Part shown: positions 1 to 13,537 of the stretch, piece after piece
How positions within the stretch are numbered: position 1 is the stretch's first letter
Layout of the letters: each line of letters opens with the position of its first letter
Translations under genes and position numbers: made by a program
The notes under the pieces: generated by a model
What the model saw: only the letters and a program-made list of their open reading frames with translations
What the model was told of the DNA's origin: nothing
Databases searched by the model: none
NCBI GenBank assembly: GCA_905331475.1
Contig: CAJNYU010002478.1
Span: 265,673-329,672, forward strand
Length of the DNA: 64,000 nt
Source of the DNA: Rotaria socialis
Taxonomy: Eukaryota > Rotifera > Eurotatoria > Philodinida > Philodinidae
Direction of reading: 5' to 3'

Positions 1-31
1 ATATAGAAAATAATAATTCTATGTGTCTTAC

Positions 32-3000
32 CAATTGGTGTAATCAGTGGACAAGCAATAGCATATGCGAGGATGACACAAAATACTGCCGATGTCCAAG
101 CATATTGAACACCAAAACGGAATGGAAATTGAAGAGCCTAAAATTTTGTTATCGATTCAACGTCATCTTAAGAGAAGAAAATTAAAATAATTGTTATACA
201 TACATGTCGAATTACACGTCTTTCAGCTGTTGATTTAGCTGTTAGAATTATATAAATGTAAAAGATAAGATCACTTAAACGTAACAATTCAATAGCAGCT
301 CCAATAAATGCTGATGTTATTATATAATTCACAAAAAATGCGCCATTATCCGGTAAAAATACACACCTATCCAAAAACAAAAATAATTTTCGAGATTCAT
401 GCATGATTAAAATGTAACGTATAATATAGCTTGTTGTAGTAATCGGAGAAGCTCTCTCTATTTTGAGAAATATTTCTTCATCGTTCTTTTACTTTATCAT
501 TCCAATATTCGATTAGAAATTCACTTTTCAACGTAGAGAACACGAATATAAAAACCGTTCTGCTGATCACATGGAGCATTAAAGCAAAGTATTCATTATG
601 AATAGAGACGAATCAAATCTTTCTAAAGCTCTGTCTTGTTGGCATCAATTTATTGCTCAGAAATCCTACAAAATAGATCATTTTTTGTCGGTACTCAACA
701 GAAACTGAGCAATAAAGTATTTGTGCTAGTCTTCAAATCATCTATTATTATAGCAAAAAAATCGAGATATAAGCTTAGTAATTAATTGTTAAAGTCACTA
801 TGTATACTTCAAACACTCCTGTTCGATTATGTTCCACAAGAAAACAAAAACCTAATTGAGATTTTTAAACTTACATCCATCGAATTCTACTATTACTTGT
901 AGAATTTTCTTCACTTTTAAAAACCCAACGAAGAAATCCTTCAATACTTGTTAAACCTAATGATGGTAAAATAAGTATCATCATTGTAAGAAAAACAAAT
1001 AATTTAATCATCATTGATTTATCTAATGCAGATTTTTTCCATTGTTTTTCAAGTAATGATGTTACACTAACAAGTGATGGCATTGCAGCAGCAAATATAC
1101 GTAATAATAATACTGGCATCACAGATGTTAATATAACTGGAAAATGAATTTGTTTTGCTACTGTTTTTAATGGGTCAATTGAACTATATTTATCAGCTAT
1201 TTTATCAATTGTACTCATAACAATTGATGGTGTTGTTAAAAATATCATGAAGAATACTAAAATCTACATCATAAATTATTCTTTTAATTATACAATGAAA
1301 CGTGTTTTTAAATCAAACGTACTGTATTAACAACGAGTATACGAAGCCAATGACTAACTTCACTTATTGGAATGTTTTTCCTGTGAGAAAACTTTTCATA
1401 AGAAATACACACTTTTTTTAATGGCAACTATTTACCAAATTATATTTTTTGGGCTAGGTGCAAAATTAACAGTCCAGTCATGAACAACGAGCGATTTACT
1501 TGTTGATGTTTTTGGTCGATGATCTGCTTTAAAACATGTTAGTCGAAAATTTGAACGTATCCTATACAGAAAGAGAATTGGATTCATATCGATGTAGAAA
1601 TAATATAATGAGTTGTGCATCCAATGAAAATATTTCCATTAAAAATAAAATTTATAATTTTTCAGATATTTATTGCTATTTATGTGTTTCTTGTTTTGAA
1701 AACAACATGATAATTATGTTATATTGTTATGAATACAATATCTGGAATTAGAATTCTACGGAAAAGATTACTAGCGCCGTCCCTTTGGGACTAAAATGTG
1801 GAACTCATATATATATATCTACTTTGAACTCACTAACGAGTAAGACCTTTAAAGAAATCTGATGGATGGGAGTTTGTTTCTTAATCGATACAATACAATA
1901 TTGATGAAAATAAAAATTGAGGGAATAAAAATTTTAAAAAAATCTACCATTGTGCTTCTTCAGGTGTTGAAAATGTAATAAAAGCTAATTCACATTTTTT
2001 TTCTCTAACATGTAAATATTCATCTTCAACACGATGTTTATATGTATTATATAATTTTTCATAATAATCAATTGCATCGATCTATCATAGGAAAAAATGA
2101 TGTGAAAAATATTTGTTATCTAAGTAAACAAAATTAACCTCTTTTGAAAACCACTAAATAGATATAATTGATTTAATTTAAAAAAAAAAAGAAAATGTTT
2201 TCATGTTCTACGTACGCCACACATTTGTCCACATGTATTATTATGAACAACAGGTCGTTTACCACTTTCTTCAAACATTTTTTTACTTTGTTGCCAAATA
2301 AGAAGATTAAGTTCACTAAACAACAAATAAAAATTTCTTTAAAAACTTTTATCAGAAGCAAAAGTGGAATTTTACTAACCGGCGTTTATAAACATGTTGT
2401 AATTGAGCAATATTATAAACTAACGTTAAATGTGTTATATGAAATGTTGGATATGCTTCACTAAAAGTTTAACGAAGATAAAAATATCCACTATATTTTT
2501 TATAACTAACCTAAAATATTCACTCAATTTTTCTTCATCACACGCATATGGGCGAATACCTCTTATCATTAGTGTTCGACTTGCCTAAACATATGCAAAT
2601 AATGATTTATTCCAAACTTACATTCTATTGATATTTTTTTTCAAATTTACAACAATCTAACTGCTAGAAAATATCTTTGACGATGTGGAGAAAAGGATTG
2701 CAATCGACTTTCAACATAGTTTAAACGATATTAAAAACAATTTTAATACAACGACAAGTTATTACATGACAACACGAAACTCTACTTTTTCTTTGGATTC
2801 TTCATCTTCGTACTAATCATTGATAAATAACAAATGAAAAATTGACACAAGTACAAGAAAAGTATTATTTTTCTATCATACATACCATATCCTCTGTCGC
2901 ATAATATTGGGTTGCATTTGTATATAGATAAGCTACAAGAATACCAGCTAATACAAATAATATTGATGCACATGCATGAACCCAGAGTAATGATGAACTT

Positions 3001-4084
3001 GAAAAGAAAAACCTTGTCTAAAATATCAATGAAGAAAAATAAATGCAATTTACTTCGACGGTAAATTGGCAATAGTTGTATGTGCAAACTTTTGCCCGAT
3101 TGTTCCTATAAGAACAATTTCTCTATTTGATATTTAATATTATTTTTCTTACCTTGTGTTCCTTGAAAATTAACTGGTAATATAATAGTTAATGAAAAAA
3201 TTGTCACAAAAACTAAGTAGACAATTAAATAAGTATGGAATAAAAGATAATAGTATGCATCTGGTGAACAATTTTGATAGACATCCCAATCACTAGATCA
3301 ATAAATGATTAGATATAATAAGTCGACTTTATTGAGCGAAATACCTGATTTTAAATAAATCTCGAATCCACAACCAACGTGTCTAAATCAAAAGAGAAGA
3401 ATTTATTCGAATCCTTGTCTATTAATAAAAATAGATTTTCAAGAAAGCAGGCTGCTAAGTGCATTATACCACAGGCAATGTTAGAAAGAAGAGGAAAAAA
3501 ATGTTAGTTTTAGATAGATTATGTATTACCACACAATATCGACGAAAATATGTTTCGTGGACCTGCATATAAATTTAGAAAATTCAGATCATACTTATAA
3601 TAAAAGAGAGCAACATTTTCGTTGCATGTGAATGCTTATTTCTAGGAAAGCACAAGCAACGAATATTTGATCAATTTTGTTCACAACTTACATTAGAAGT
3701 AAAATGCCGTGACTTATTATTTTGACCATAGAGAAGAGTCGATATTCTAAAACAAAAATAAAAGATTTTAGCGAAAAGAACAAAAATAATTTTACTCGGT
3801 TTCATCAGCAATATTTTTCGAATCAGAAAATCGGCGACGTAAATAAACGAACAGTAATAAAAGTATCTAAAATAGAAAAAAAGAACAGTCATTTATTTGA
3901 TTTCTTTCAACTAACATACTGTTGAAACAACCAGATTAACTAGAATGTTTTCTGGAATTCCTTCGTATGATCTTATCAGACCGAAACTAGTGGAATTCAA
4001 TCGACCATAATATGAACAATCATCTTTCGTAACAGCTGGAGTTTTATCAGCTAACAATGATGATATATTAATTGATGTTGTCAT
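32..4084 (-). CDS. TMEM63: TMEM63/CSC1-like mechanosensitive cation channel, 3' end beyond window
   Basis: The TMEM63/OSCA (DUF221) family forms osmotic- or stretch-gated cation channels in plasma and endo-lysosomal membranes. Coding exons by phase-consistent GT/AG joins: 4084-3920, 3866-3796, 3746-3692, 3562-3530, 3382-3345, 3292-3153, 3105-3054, 3012-2886, 2584-2511, 2460-2380, 2315-2216, 2081-1948, 1561-1436, 1380-1323, 1263-875, 366-204, 137-32, giving about 637 residues. Family landmarks appear in order: WLWIRDLFK, a long helix ending [117 protein letters not shown], and ACPLITPIG. The ATG at 4084 is followed by an N-glycosylation-type stretch and the first helix, as in the family. The last visible exon ends at a donor at position 31, so the C-terminus lies outside. 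No break is seen, and the gene looks intact. Confidence 0.95.
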
Positions 4085-7000
4085 TGTGTTCCTAATGCTA
4101 ATTTTTCAGATCGTTAAATTGATTTCGATTTGGTATTAATTTGTTTTAGCAAAATAAAAAATACAGATACATTAAAACATGGGCTTGAACATTACGATAA
4201 TAGCCAAATAAGAGAAATCTAGAAATGATAATTCATTCAACTCTATCAGATAAAAATAGGCTCACAGAAACATGATAAAAAAGACGAGATAAACTCAAAA
4301 TCATTTATTAATTTTGAATCTACTATTGTACTCGATGATACTTCTTGCTCATTAATTAACAAACATTTTCAAAAACGAATTGTCAATTATTCTAAAATAA
4401 TATGATCATATCAATGAAAGAAAGTAATTTGACAAAATAATAAAATTGAAAATTCATCTTTCAGATTCAGAGATCAGTACAGACGTTAATTATTGGGTAA
4501 GACCTCTCCCAGTGAGTAATATATATATATATATATTGCTTCCTTGTCGCTGATGCAACTTCAACACACTAGTGACATCTTGCATGATACAAGTTATATT
4601 TTGAACACGTATCTGAAAATATGAAAAGGAGATGCGTCGTTTTCAACAGAAATCGGTCCACTCGTACAATGCGCGTTCACCTACCTGTATAGGGTCACAG
4701 CATCGTTTCCAGCACATTTATCCCTTAAAACGTTTATTTTGTACTGAAAAAGTTGGTGGAACTAGCCCAAGAATGTTGCATGTACATTGAATCTAACGGT
4801 TATTGGCAATCAGCACTTTTATCATACAAAGAGGTAGCCGATCGAGCTAATATTAGCATGGCTCAATAGAGCTTTTCAAGAGCTCCCAATTGGTGTACGA
4901 ACATGAAAGAGAAATATTGGTCATAAAAAGAAACAGCTTTACAGATATCAACCTTTGTACATGTTTTAATACTATTTTTCATTATTATTCTGAAGATACC
5001 GTTCGAAAAATCCAAATATTTAGTAAAACTGATATGATATTCAAAATCAGCGTTCGAAACTGTGAGTCAATACATAGCAGCTTCAAAGAATTTGCACTAC
5101 TGTCATTTTTTTCAATATTATCCCTCTGGTCCCCCCTCAGGGATAAGTGCAAAAATTAATTTCATCCAGCACACCTTGAAAGTTATTGAATATGCTTTTC
5201 AGTGCATAAAAAGATATCGGGACTCAAAATAATAGAAAATAGAACGATGGAACCTGCGTTTAATAGTAGAAAATTGGTGCGAAAATTTTCCAGTTCGGTT
5301 TTAATCAACTAATAAAATGTCTTTATGTCTACACTAAATGTATGATTACTTTGATATTTTGTTTGGTCACTGATTGAAATCTTTATCAGAAAATTTCAAA
5401 ACATGTTTGACATAAAAAAATATTTAAAGAATCTTATTTGTCAACTAAAGAGGAAGGATCATTCAAAAAATTGATCAGTTTCTATAAATTCAAATGACTT
5501 GTCTAAAGGACATGTTTTGTATTGCAAATAAACGTGTACATTAGAAAGAGAACAGTAATATTTGATTGGCAACGTTTATTAATGAGTCGGTATTTCTTTT
5601 CGTGCAGTAAATACGTGTTATGATGAAAAGCGAAGAAAATAACAGCGAATGAAAACAATATTTCATCGGAACGTGACGTCAATAGCTATTGCGATTTTAA
5701 GTGAAAAATATTTATTTTTTTACTTTTTCTCTGATAATAATGGTACAAAATTTGTTATTCCTTACCACTACAATCAGATATAGCTTTATTTATATTTTGA
5801 TTGATGATATTAAGAGCGGTTCACGACACGCTAGAAAATAAAATTCACTACTCGGCCATACTATTTTACTTTCTATTATAATAATATTGCCATTTAGTGT
5901 CGAAGTATCACATTTTGCTTTTTATTATTACTAGAGAAAACTAATAATTTTATTTATTTATTTATTTATCACAGTTATTAGAAAATAAATAGTCGGACCA
6001 ATGAAAAAACAATCTATTTGATTGATCTAGAAAAAAAAACTTTTCGAATCAAAACTGTGATTGTATACACCATAAGAAATATTACAGTGTAAAAAGTTCG
6101 CTACGGCAGTTATTCACTTCAACTCTATGTTTAACATGATAACGGAAAAGTCGAAAATGGTTCGGTACTATATTATTTCATTATTTTAATTCAATATTTG
6201 TTTAGATATAAGTTTCATTCTGATGTATTTGCATAATACTACTGATTTAAAAGATATACTATTGAAATTTGAAGCTGTTCTTTGTTGACTTTCTTTCATT
6301 ATTTACAATCATTCAGATAAGATTTAAACTGCCGGTATACTAATAGATCACTATGATTCAAACTAATTTCGTGATTTTTTAAAGTTATTAAAATCGACGA
6401 ATATTTTTGAAAGCTCTTGAAACTAATAGAAATGAGTCTAATTTAATGTATCCTGTTTAAATTTAAGTTTTTGAACCGTGTATGCTATTCGCACAATTTC
6501 AATCAGCCTGACTTATTAGATAGATTTTTATTATAGACGGCCGTGCAAGAAAGTTTTGACTTTTATCGTCACTTTTCAATTGTCGATCTCTGCACATTAT
6601 TGGTATATAATTTGTGGAAAATCAAATAAATTGTCTTGCAGAAAACAAAATGGTAAAACAAAAATAAATTTCGACTAATTGGAATTATTTCTAACAAATC
6701 ATTAGTGTTAGATTAGAAAATAGATTGATCGTGCAGTTCTTTTCATAGATGAAGCACTTAGGGTACTTCTAAGGACTGTGATATACCAGTACATGTGACC
6801 GAGCACGTCACACGTAATAAAAAATTTCATTATTTTCATGCGATTTTAAGAATTTGATGATAAAATATATGTGCAATCGACACACGAAATTATCTTTCGT
6901 TGAAGACTGATCGTTTATCAGTATGGCACAACTGTTGTCTTTTCAATGAAATGATTATGTTTCATATGTAATATGTTGTATGAAGTGAACAAGTATTTTT

Positions 7001-7308
7001 AAATCGAATGCATTTTTTTTTTGGTAAGAATGATCAATTTTATTCCCAATCGGTTGGTTGTCAAGTACACTTTATATTTTTCTCGTTTTTTTTACTTCTA
7101 TCGATATTAACAAAACATCACCAGTCTCTATAAATCATTCATGTAAAGCGACAATAATTGTACAGATAGAAAAGCAAAAACAAGTAAACTGTGCTGTTAG
7201 AAAAATACAAAACATAAAATAGTATGATGAAAAATTTTTTTGTTTTATTGAGTCTGAAATTAATGATGTTTCTCGTAATAGTTTATTTGTTTTTCTATGT
7301 TTTGCTTA
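4085..7308. other. Intergenic, no convincing gene; simple repeats
   Basis: This is AT-rich spacer between the TMEM63 start and the end of the orphan gene at 7309. It holds a (TA)n run near 4519-4538 and a (TTTA)n run near 5949-5968. A slightly less AT-rich island at 4610-4870 has short protein-like stretches broken by stops. The open frame at 4890-5159 has no recognisable domain, no splice logic and AT-driven composition, so I do not call it. Confidence 0.6.
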
Positions 7309-8009
7309 TTACTCGAAATCATCTGTTGAAACATCATCAACAGATACGAATTTACAGATTAAATTTTCGATTGAACACAAACTAAGTTGTATTGTTAATT
7401 CATTTTGGAGTTTCACAGTAAACGTTGAGATTCCTTTAAGTTTGTCATGGATTAGCATAAAAAGACTTTTAGCGCAGATCGGTGTTTGACATATAAAAGT
7501 ATTTGGATATCGTAAACGAATACTAATAATGAAAATGATTTCTGTCTTTTCGTTGAATCTATTACAAGTAATACTATGTTTTAGATATTCATGTGCAGCT
7601 GTTGTGTTTATTTTTTTCATCAAAGAAATGACTAGACCATCTCTAACTAGTGCATGCGCTTGTTTGTCAAACTAAAACATATCTTATGCGAATAAAATGG
7701 CTATTGAAATCAAATGAAAATGTTTACTTTTTTGAAAATTAATGCCATATGTTCAATAGTTGTTGGCATGCCATCGGACTCGATATCATTTAAAGCATAA
7801 GTCATGGTAAATTCTGTTGAAAATGAACCTATGAATACTAACTTAGAAAAGATGAATAGAAATTTGAAAATGTTCTACGTACTGCTAGCAGTTGTAGTTG
7901 GTATATTTGGTTTTTGAGATATTAACAATATTGGAATTATCGATAAAAATAATACTACTCCACTAATACATGAAATGAAACTAATTATACCGACCAAATA
8001 AGAGCTCAT
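7309..8009 (-). CDS. Hypothetical small membrane protein, 196 aa, three exons
   Basis: I do not recognise this gene. Three exons join in phase: 8009-7883, 7828-7728 and 7671-7309, with introns of 54 and 56 bp and standard GT/AG borders. The start ATG at 8009 gives MSSYLVGIISFISCISG followed by a strongly hydrophobic segment (about residues 4-28), then a short Thr-rich stretch (PTTTAS). This looks like a signal anchor or an N-terminal transmembrane helix. The remaining ~150 residues contain scattered cysteines (ITCNRF, ICQTPICAKS, LSLCSIENLICKF) and end in an acidic tail (VSVDDVSTDDFE). They look soluble and could be a small disulfide-bonded extracellular domain if the topology is N-in/C-out. 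The perfect phase of both introns argues that this is a real gene rather than a chance open frame. Confidence 0.6.
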
Positions 8010-11000
8010 AGGCGATCTAAATATATGATAATTGATGAATATACAATTTATTAAAATTCCTATACCTACTCGCTATAAGTAAATAATCGAATGAGCAAGT
8101 GCATTCCTATTGATACTTATAAAACGTATCTTATTGTGCACTGTTTTTAGACACAGAGACAAAGAAAAATGTATGTTGGTATCCAATAGACTGTTCTGTA
8201 TAAACCTGTAACGTTATGCAATATGATGTTGATTTCGTTTAGACGAATGGGCAAACAAATTTGACTTCACCCTACAAATCAAAATTCATCAGAAAAGTAT
8301 AAGTATTATTCAAGGTCGTTTTAATTAACGATTGTTTAATAACTATCTTAATGCATGATTCACCTATATTGTGTATCAGTTCGATTACAAATGTACGATA
8401 AAAACTGTTTAGCCTATAATATATTATAAACCTCTTCTCATGTTAGAAGACAGCCCCACTCCCGTCTCTTAATTGTATGACACAAAAAGATCAAAATTTT
8501 CCAAAATACTATTTTCATCTGAAACGCACTAAATCCTGTGAGGGGCGGGGGGTTGAATATGAGAAGGGGGTTTAGTGTTGTTGACGAGAGAAACAACTCG
8601 ACAGTATTTTTCACCGAATTATGTTGTTATTTTTTTCACTGTTCTACTCTCCGCTTATTCAAAAACTGATGCATACAATAATATCAACGCGTGTCATCAT
8701 GATTAATAAGCACGGCTGACATGACTAGAGACTAGAAAAACGAATATTAAAATTATGTGCTTCTACACAAAGTCAATCTATCAATCACTGGCTTGTTCAA
8801 ATCTTACTGTGCTCAAAATAATCTGTGTTATTCATTTATAAATAGTTTCTATTGTGTAAATAATACACATATGTATTTATTATTCTCGACATATTTTAAT
8901 ACCTAATAAAATAGTTCATATGAAAGTTTTCTCTTATCAATTTTTACTAAAAGATTTTAATAAATTTCATTTGAGAAAAAAAGCCGCCACATATTTTTCT
9001 CTATTTCACATATACAGCACGACGTACCTATTACTTTTTTGCAATCAAACAAAATAATCACTCGCTCTTAATGAGACATTGCTTTCATATGTGTGACTCT
9101 GACGTGAGCTATGTCATGGACGATGACTGTTATAAGATGAAAACATAAATACGTATGATAATAATGATTATTAGGCACATTTTTTATTCATTTAGTTTCG
9201 CATCGACCGCGTGTTAAATAAAATGAACTGAAATTAATTGGCTGGGAACAATATTTTGCCATCATTTTTGTAAGATAAATCATTGGTTTATATACAAACT
9301 ATTTGTCACTTCACATGGTTAGAATATGAAAAGTATTGAATTTATAGAGACTGATCAAAATGTATTACAAAAGGCATACAGGTAGTATGATTTTTTTTCT
9401 AGTGAAACTTCTTATCTCGTGTACATATAAGTTTCTTGACGTTCGTCAACAAGTCAATCATGTTCTATTGGCAAATATTGAGCTGTATAAATGTGGCATA
9501 CAGCAATATTATCTAGGCTTGTTTTCAGCACACAGATAAGACTATTCCGTATGAATCGTCCATATAATTAATTGGTTCTTAATTGAGACTCCTTTATACA
9601 GTGAATGAGTTATGAATACCGTGAAAAGGTTTCGCGCTCCTGACTTGCTAACTGAAAGGTATTATCATTTAAGAGTATGTTGTAGATGAACTTCATTGTA
9701 TCCCCTCAGCAAATTCAAATGAAATTGACTTTGCATTTCAATTGCAGCATTCCATAGAGTTAGACAGTCATGTGAGTAATGTAGTGGGAGCGTTTCAAAT
9801 CTTTTGTTTTGATTGTTACTTGAAATGACCGTATGAGATCTGTTGACTTACATATGCAATGTAAAAGCTACTGTGCTGGTATAGTTGTGTCTAAGCCTAT
9901 ACAACGAGACGAACATTGTTAAATCCACAGAGAAATTTATCCTTGTGAAGATTTATTTCTATCAAACAATCCAGATCAAAATTCGACAATAAATATTTCT
10001 AATGTTCTTGTGAATATGATCGTGTTTTTCGCTTCAATGTACTAATGAAAAATGAAGTATCTTTTTAATAATAGTTTTTTTTTAGTTGGAGGACTTCTCT
10101 TGTCTGAAAGCGAAACTTTAAAAGTTTTCTTTCAATTTTCTTTCATCGTTATTTTCGTTTGTAAAAATTCTTATCGACTGAATGAAGATGACGCCATTTT
10201 TTTGTTTCAATTTTATTTTTATTCCATGACTAAGTAAGAAATTTGCTATTATACTAAGTTTTATCAAATGTCACTACAAAACCTTTTTGTTGTCATAGAC
10301 AAATATTTTAACTATCTATTGACAAATACAAGCTATTAACTATTCAAAACTTAGATGGTGCACAAAAAGAAAATACTGAATGATATTTATCTGTAACCTT
10401 TACAAGTAGTATAAAATGTGTTCTACAGAAGATTATCATAAAATGGCCTATTATATTATATGGAAAGAGACAAATGTGTATTTTTCACATTTCAACGAAC
10501 TAAACGACTAAAGATGCTAGTGCAGACATACTCTACGATTTATGAGACCTTCAAAATCATAAATAAGTTCTCCTAAAGAAACCAATGAATTTGATAATGA
10601 AAATGTTTAAACATTATTGAAGTAATTATATTTAAGTTCATTCATCTTGAGATACATCAAAAAAAATCCCATTGACGTGCTTTTGAATCTTATTAGAACA
10701 AGAAAAATATTTACATTACGAAATTCATTGATGGCGTAAGTTTTCTCTTTAGTGTTGTTTTATTTCGTCAAAAAAATGTTGTTCTTTAGTTCTATTTTAA
10801 CAGAGTATTGATTTAAAATAGTTACGTTTGAAAATAAAATCTCACGTTTATGCTATTGCCTATAGACAAAACTAGTATTTTTAGCCTTGCAATCGACGAT
10901 AATCACGTGTTACATAGAGATTTTTTCAACATGCTATATGGTCTGTTTTGTATTCAATTGCATGTAGGGCCGTTGTAGTACTGTTCTGTATATTGGAATC

Positions 11001-11388
11001 AGAATAGAAGAAGAAGAAGAACAAGAACAAGAACAAGAACAAGAACAAGAACAAGAACAAGAAGAAGAAAAGAATAAAATGAAGGAAAGAAAAAGTTTAC
11101 CTGCATTAAAGACATTCGTATAAACCGTGGGAGGTCACCGAACGATGGAGGGAAGCATACCAAGAGCAAAGCGGTGAAACGAAGAAAAAAAAGCGCAGAA
11201 TAAAAGGAAGACAGATTTGTGTATATGTGTGTGCGTCAGCATTAAGCAAGCGACGAGCTAAAGGCAAATAAAAAAAAGTTTGTTCTTGATCGTAGTGTAG
11301 AACATAAGTAATGTATTTACTGTCGGTCACCAATATACAGCGCAAATAAGTCATATCGATTTTTCTTTTTTTTCTATTTCACTATCTT
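8010..11388. other. Intergenic, 3.4 kb, no gene seen
   Basis: AT-rich spacer separating the divergent orphan gene (-) and GPCR gene (+), so it should carry both promoters. Apart from the purine microsatellite at 11009-11076 I see no repeat or coding signal. The open frame at 10052-10237 is Phe/Leu-rich, as expected from T-rich DNA, and has no domain. Confidence 0.6.
11009..11076 (+). repeat. Purine microsatellite (GAA/AAC-type hexamers)
   Basis: A run of GAAGAA units passes into about seven copies of AAGAAC and back to GAAGAA. It is an all-A/G/C tract about 300 bp upstream of the GPCR start codon. It is simple-sequence DNA, possibly in the promoter or 5' UTR. Confidence 0.85.
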
Positions 11389-13287
11389 ATGGCCAGTAAC
11401 GAATTATTTCCTCAAATAGCCTATCCTATTCGGGTAATTTTACCTGTTGTTTACACATTTATTACCATTTTTGCTCTAATCGGCAATGCATTAAATTTTT
11501 ATTCATTATGTGTCAGTACTGACCGATATGGTCGAAAAAGTATTCATGCACTTATTTGGAATTTAACTGCTGAAGGAACCATATGGACGTTAATATTTTA
11601 TACAGTTAAAATGGTATCCTATGCTGACTTGGGTGAACATTTTGCTTCAAATAATGGTAATTGGTTAAATGATTCATGGTGCAAATCTGAAATGTATATA
11701 CTACGTATAATGGATTTTCTTCTTGCTTATACAATTGTTTTCTTATGTTCTGATCGTTGTGTTAAAAGAAAAGTATGTTGTTATGGTGTACGTCGTTTTG
11801 TAACTGGTATTTGTATAGTAATATCACTTTGGCTTGCGGTTTGTTATGCATTAATACCAACATTATTTTTTGATCAAAACTTACATTCGCTTAATTATGG
11901 TTCGTATGAATGTGTTTATAATGAAACACAAATAAATGCAATAAGCTGGTTAGATTTACGAAATGTTCAATTACCTTTTAAAACAATTTATTTACTGGAT
12001 TTTATGTTTGGGAATGCGTTACCAATATTTTTAATGATTTCATTCTTAATTATACGATGTTTTGTTTATCGAAAACCAAAAACTAATAAATATAAAATTG
12101 ATCCAGATGCAAATCTTACTGAATTAGATTTAAATACATATAGAGAATTTGATTTAAAAAATTATGATGATGAACATCCGAATTTAACGAAAATGGTATG
12201 TAAAAATTAATTAATATAGTGTTGTGTAAAGATTTAATAGTTAAATATCAACTAATCCAATGAGAAACACATTCTAAACATATCTAATTAGTTATTCATA
12301 TAAACGAATTCAATATATGAAGCAACGATTGATTTTGATACTTTATCAGATTAGTTTATATCAGTAAATTAATTTTTTGTTTCGTTTCAATATAAATAAC
12401 CCGAAGGTAGAATGACTGATAAATTGTATATATCGAAATGATTCGATTGTAAAAAATGTAACTAGAAATTTTTTACTATGGTTGAGAAGAGTTTGCTTGA
12501 ATTTTACATAAGATCTGTTGATGAAATTAATGACGCTTTTATTAGATAATATTGCTTTATAAATGAAAGTCACGTTTTATATAACAAGATTTTTCTTTAA
12601 TATTTATTGATATAGTGAAAACAAAATTTTTGAAGAAAAAATAAAATTGCATTGATAAGAATATGTCTAGCTTTTTTTGTTTCTTCTTCTTAGGTTGTAT
12701 TATATGTAATCATATTTATTATATGCCAGTTACCATATTATATTTACCGCCTGATTCTTATTTATTATCCATCGATTCAAACAAATTTAAGTTCAATTAA
12801 TATTTTATATGCAATTGATATTCCTTTAATTGCTCTTCGTTTAATTAATCGTGCTATTAATCCATGGCTTTCTTTTTTTCTAATGCGTTCAATACGAGAT
12901 TCTTCTCGACAAGCATGTTCTTCATTTTGGTGTTGTGGTTGTTTTCCCTGTTGTCCAAATCGCTGGTCATGCTTACGTGATTGTTCATCATGGATACGTA
13001 ATGAATGGCATGACTTGACGGCTAGTCAAAAAATGATACGAGAAATTCGTCCAACTGGAAATATAACAAAAAAAGAATTTATTGATCCAACTGGAAAACG
13101 TATTCGACAAACATATGAAGAATATGTTAGATATTTTCATCGGCCACGTACACATTTTAGCGATGCCAATCCGGCATTATTACTTGCTGGTAGAAATACA
13201 CCGGCAGGAAATGAGAATTCAGGTTATTTAACTAGCAATCCAAAAATTCAACATTCTCAATTAATGGAACCAAGTACTGAATTGTAA
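11389..13287 (+). CDS. Orphan rhodopsin-like (class A) GPCR
   Basis: Two exons, 11389-12195 and 12694-13287, join in phase 0 (donor ATG|GTATGT, acceptor TTCTTAG|GTT) to give 466 residues. Seven hydrophobic segments are visible. TM1 is near residues 15-38 with the typical GNALN. TM2 and TM3 follow, and TM3 ends in SDRCVKRK (a DRY variant, DRC). Then come TM4, TM5 (FMFGNALPIFLMISF) and a 40-residue charged third intracellular loop split by the intron. TM6 contains CQLPYY (a CWxP-like variant) and TM7 contains NRAINPWLSFF (NPxxY variant with Ser for Tyr). Extracellular loop 2 has Asn-glycosylation sites. The C-tail is rich in cysteine (CCGCFPCC), a likely palmitoylation patch. This layout says 7TM receptor in the plasma membrane, coupling to G proteins. 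The ligand cannot be inferred, though peptide receptors are the closest in feel. Confidence 0.85.
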
Positions 13288-13352
13288 TTATTAGAATGAT
13301 TGTTGGCTGGTTGTATTGAATTTTTCTAGTAGATTAAAATGAATATATTCAC

Positions 13353-13358
13353 AATAAA
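13353..13358 (+). terminator. Poly(A) signal of the GPCR gene
   Basis: AATAAA lies 66 bp after the GPCR stop codon and is followed by a T-rich stretch, the usual arrangement for 3' end formation. Confidence 0.6.
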
Positions 13359-13537
13359 AGTTTTTTTTCTCTGGCACTCGTTTGTTTCGTTTTTTTTTCA
13401 TGCACAAGATTTATGTAATATACATATACAAAGGAAAACAGAACAACTTAAGAAACGCATCATTACTTTTCTAAAACAAAAATTCAAAAACACAACAAAA
13501 CAACACTAACAACTGCTATTAGAAACAAAACTTCATA

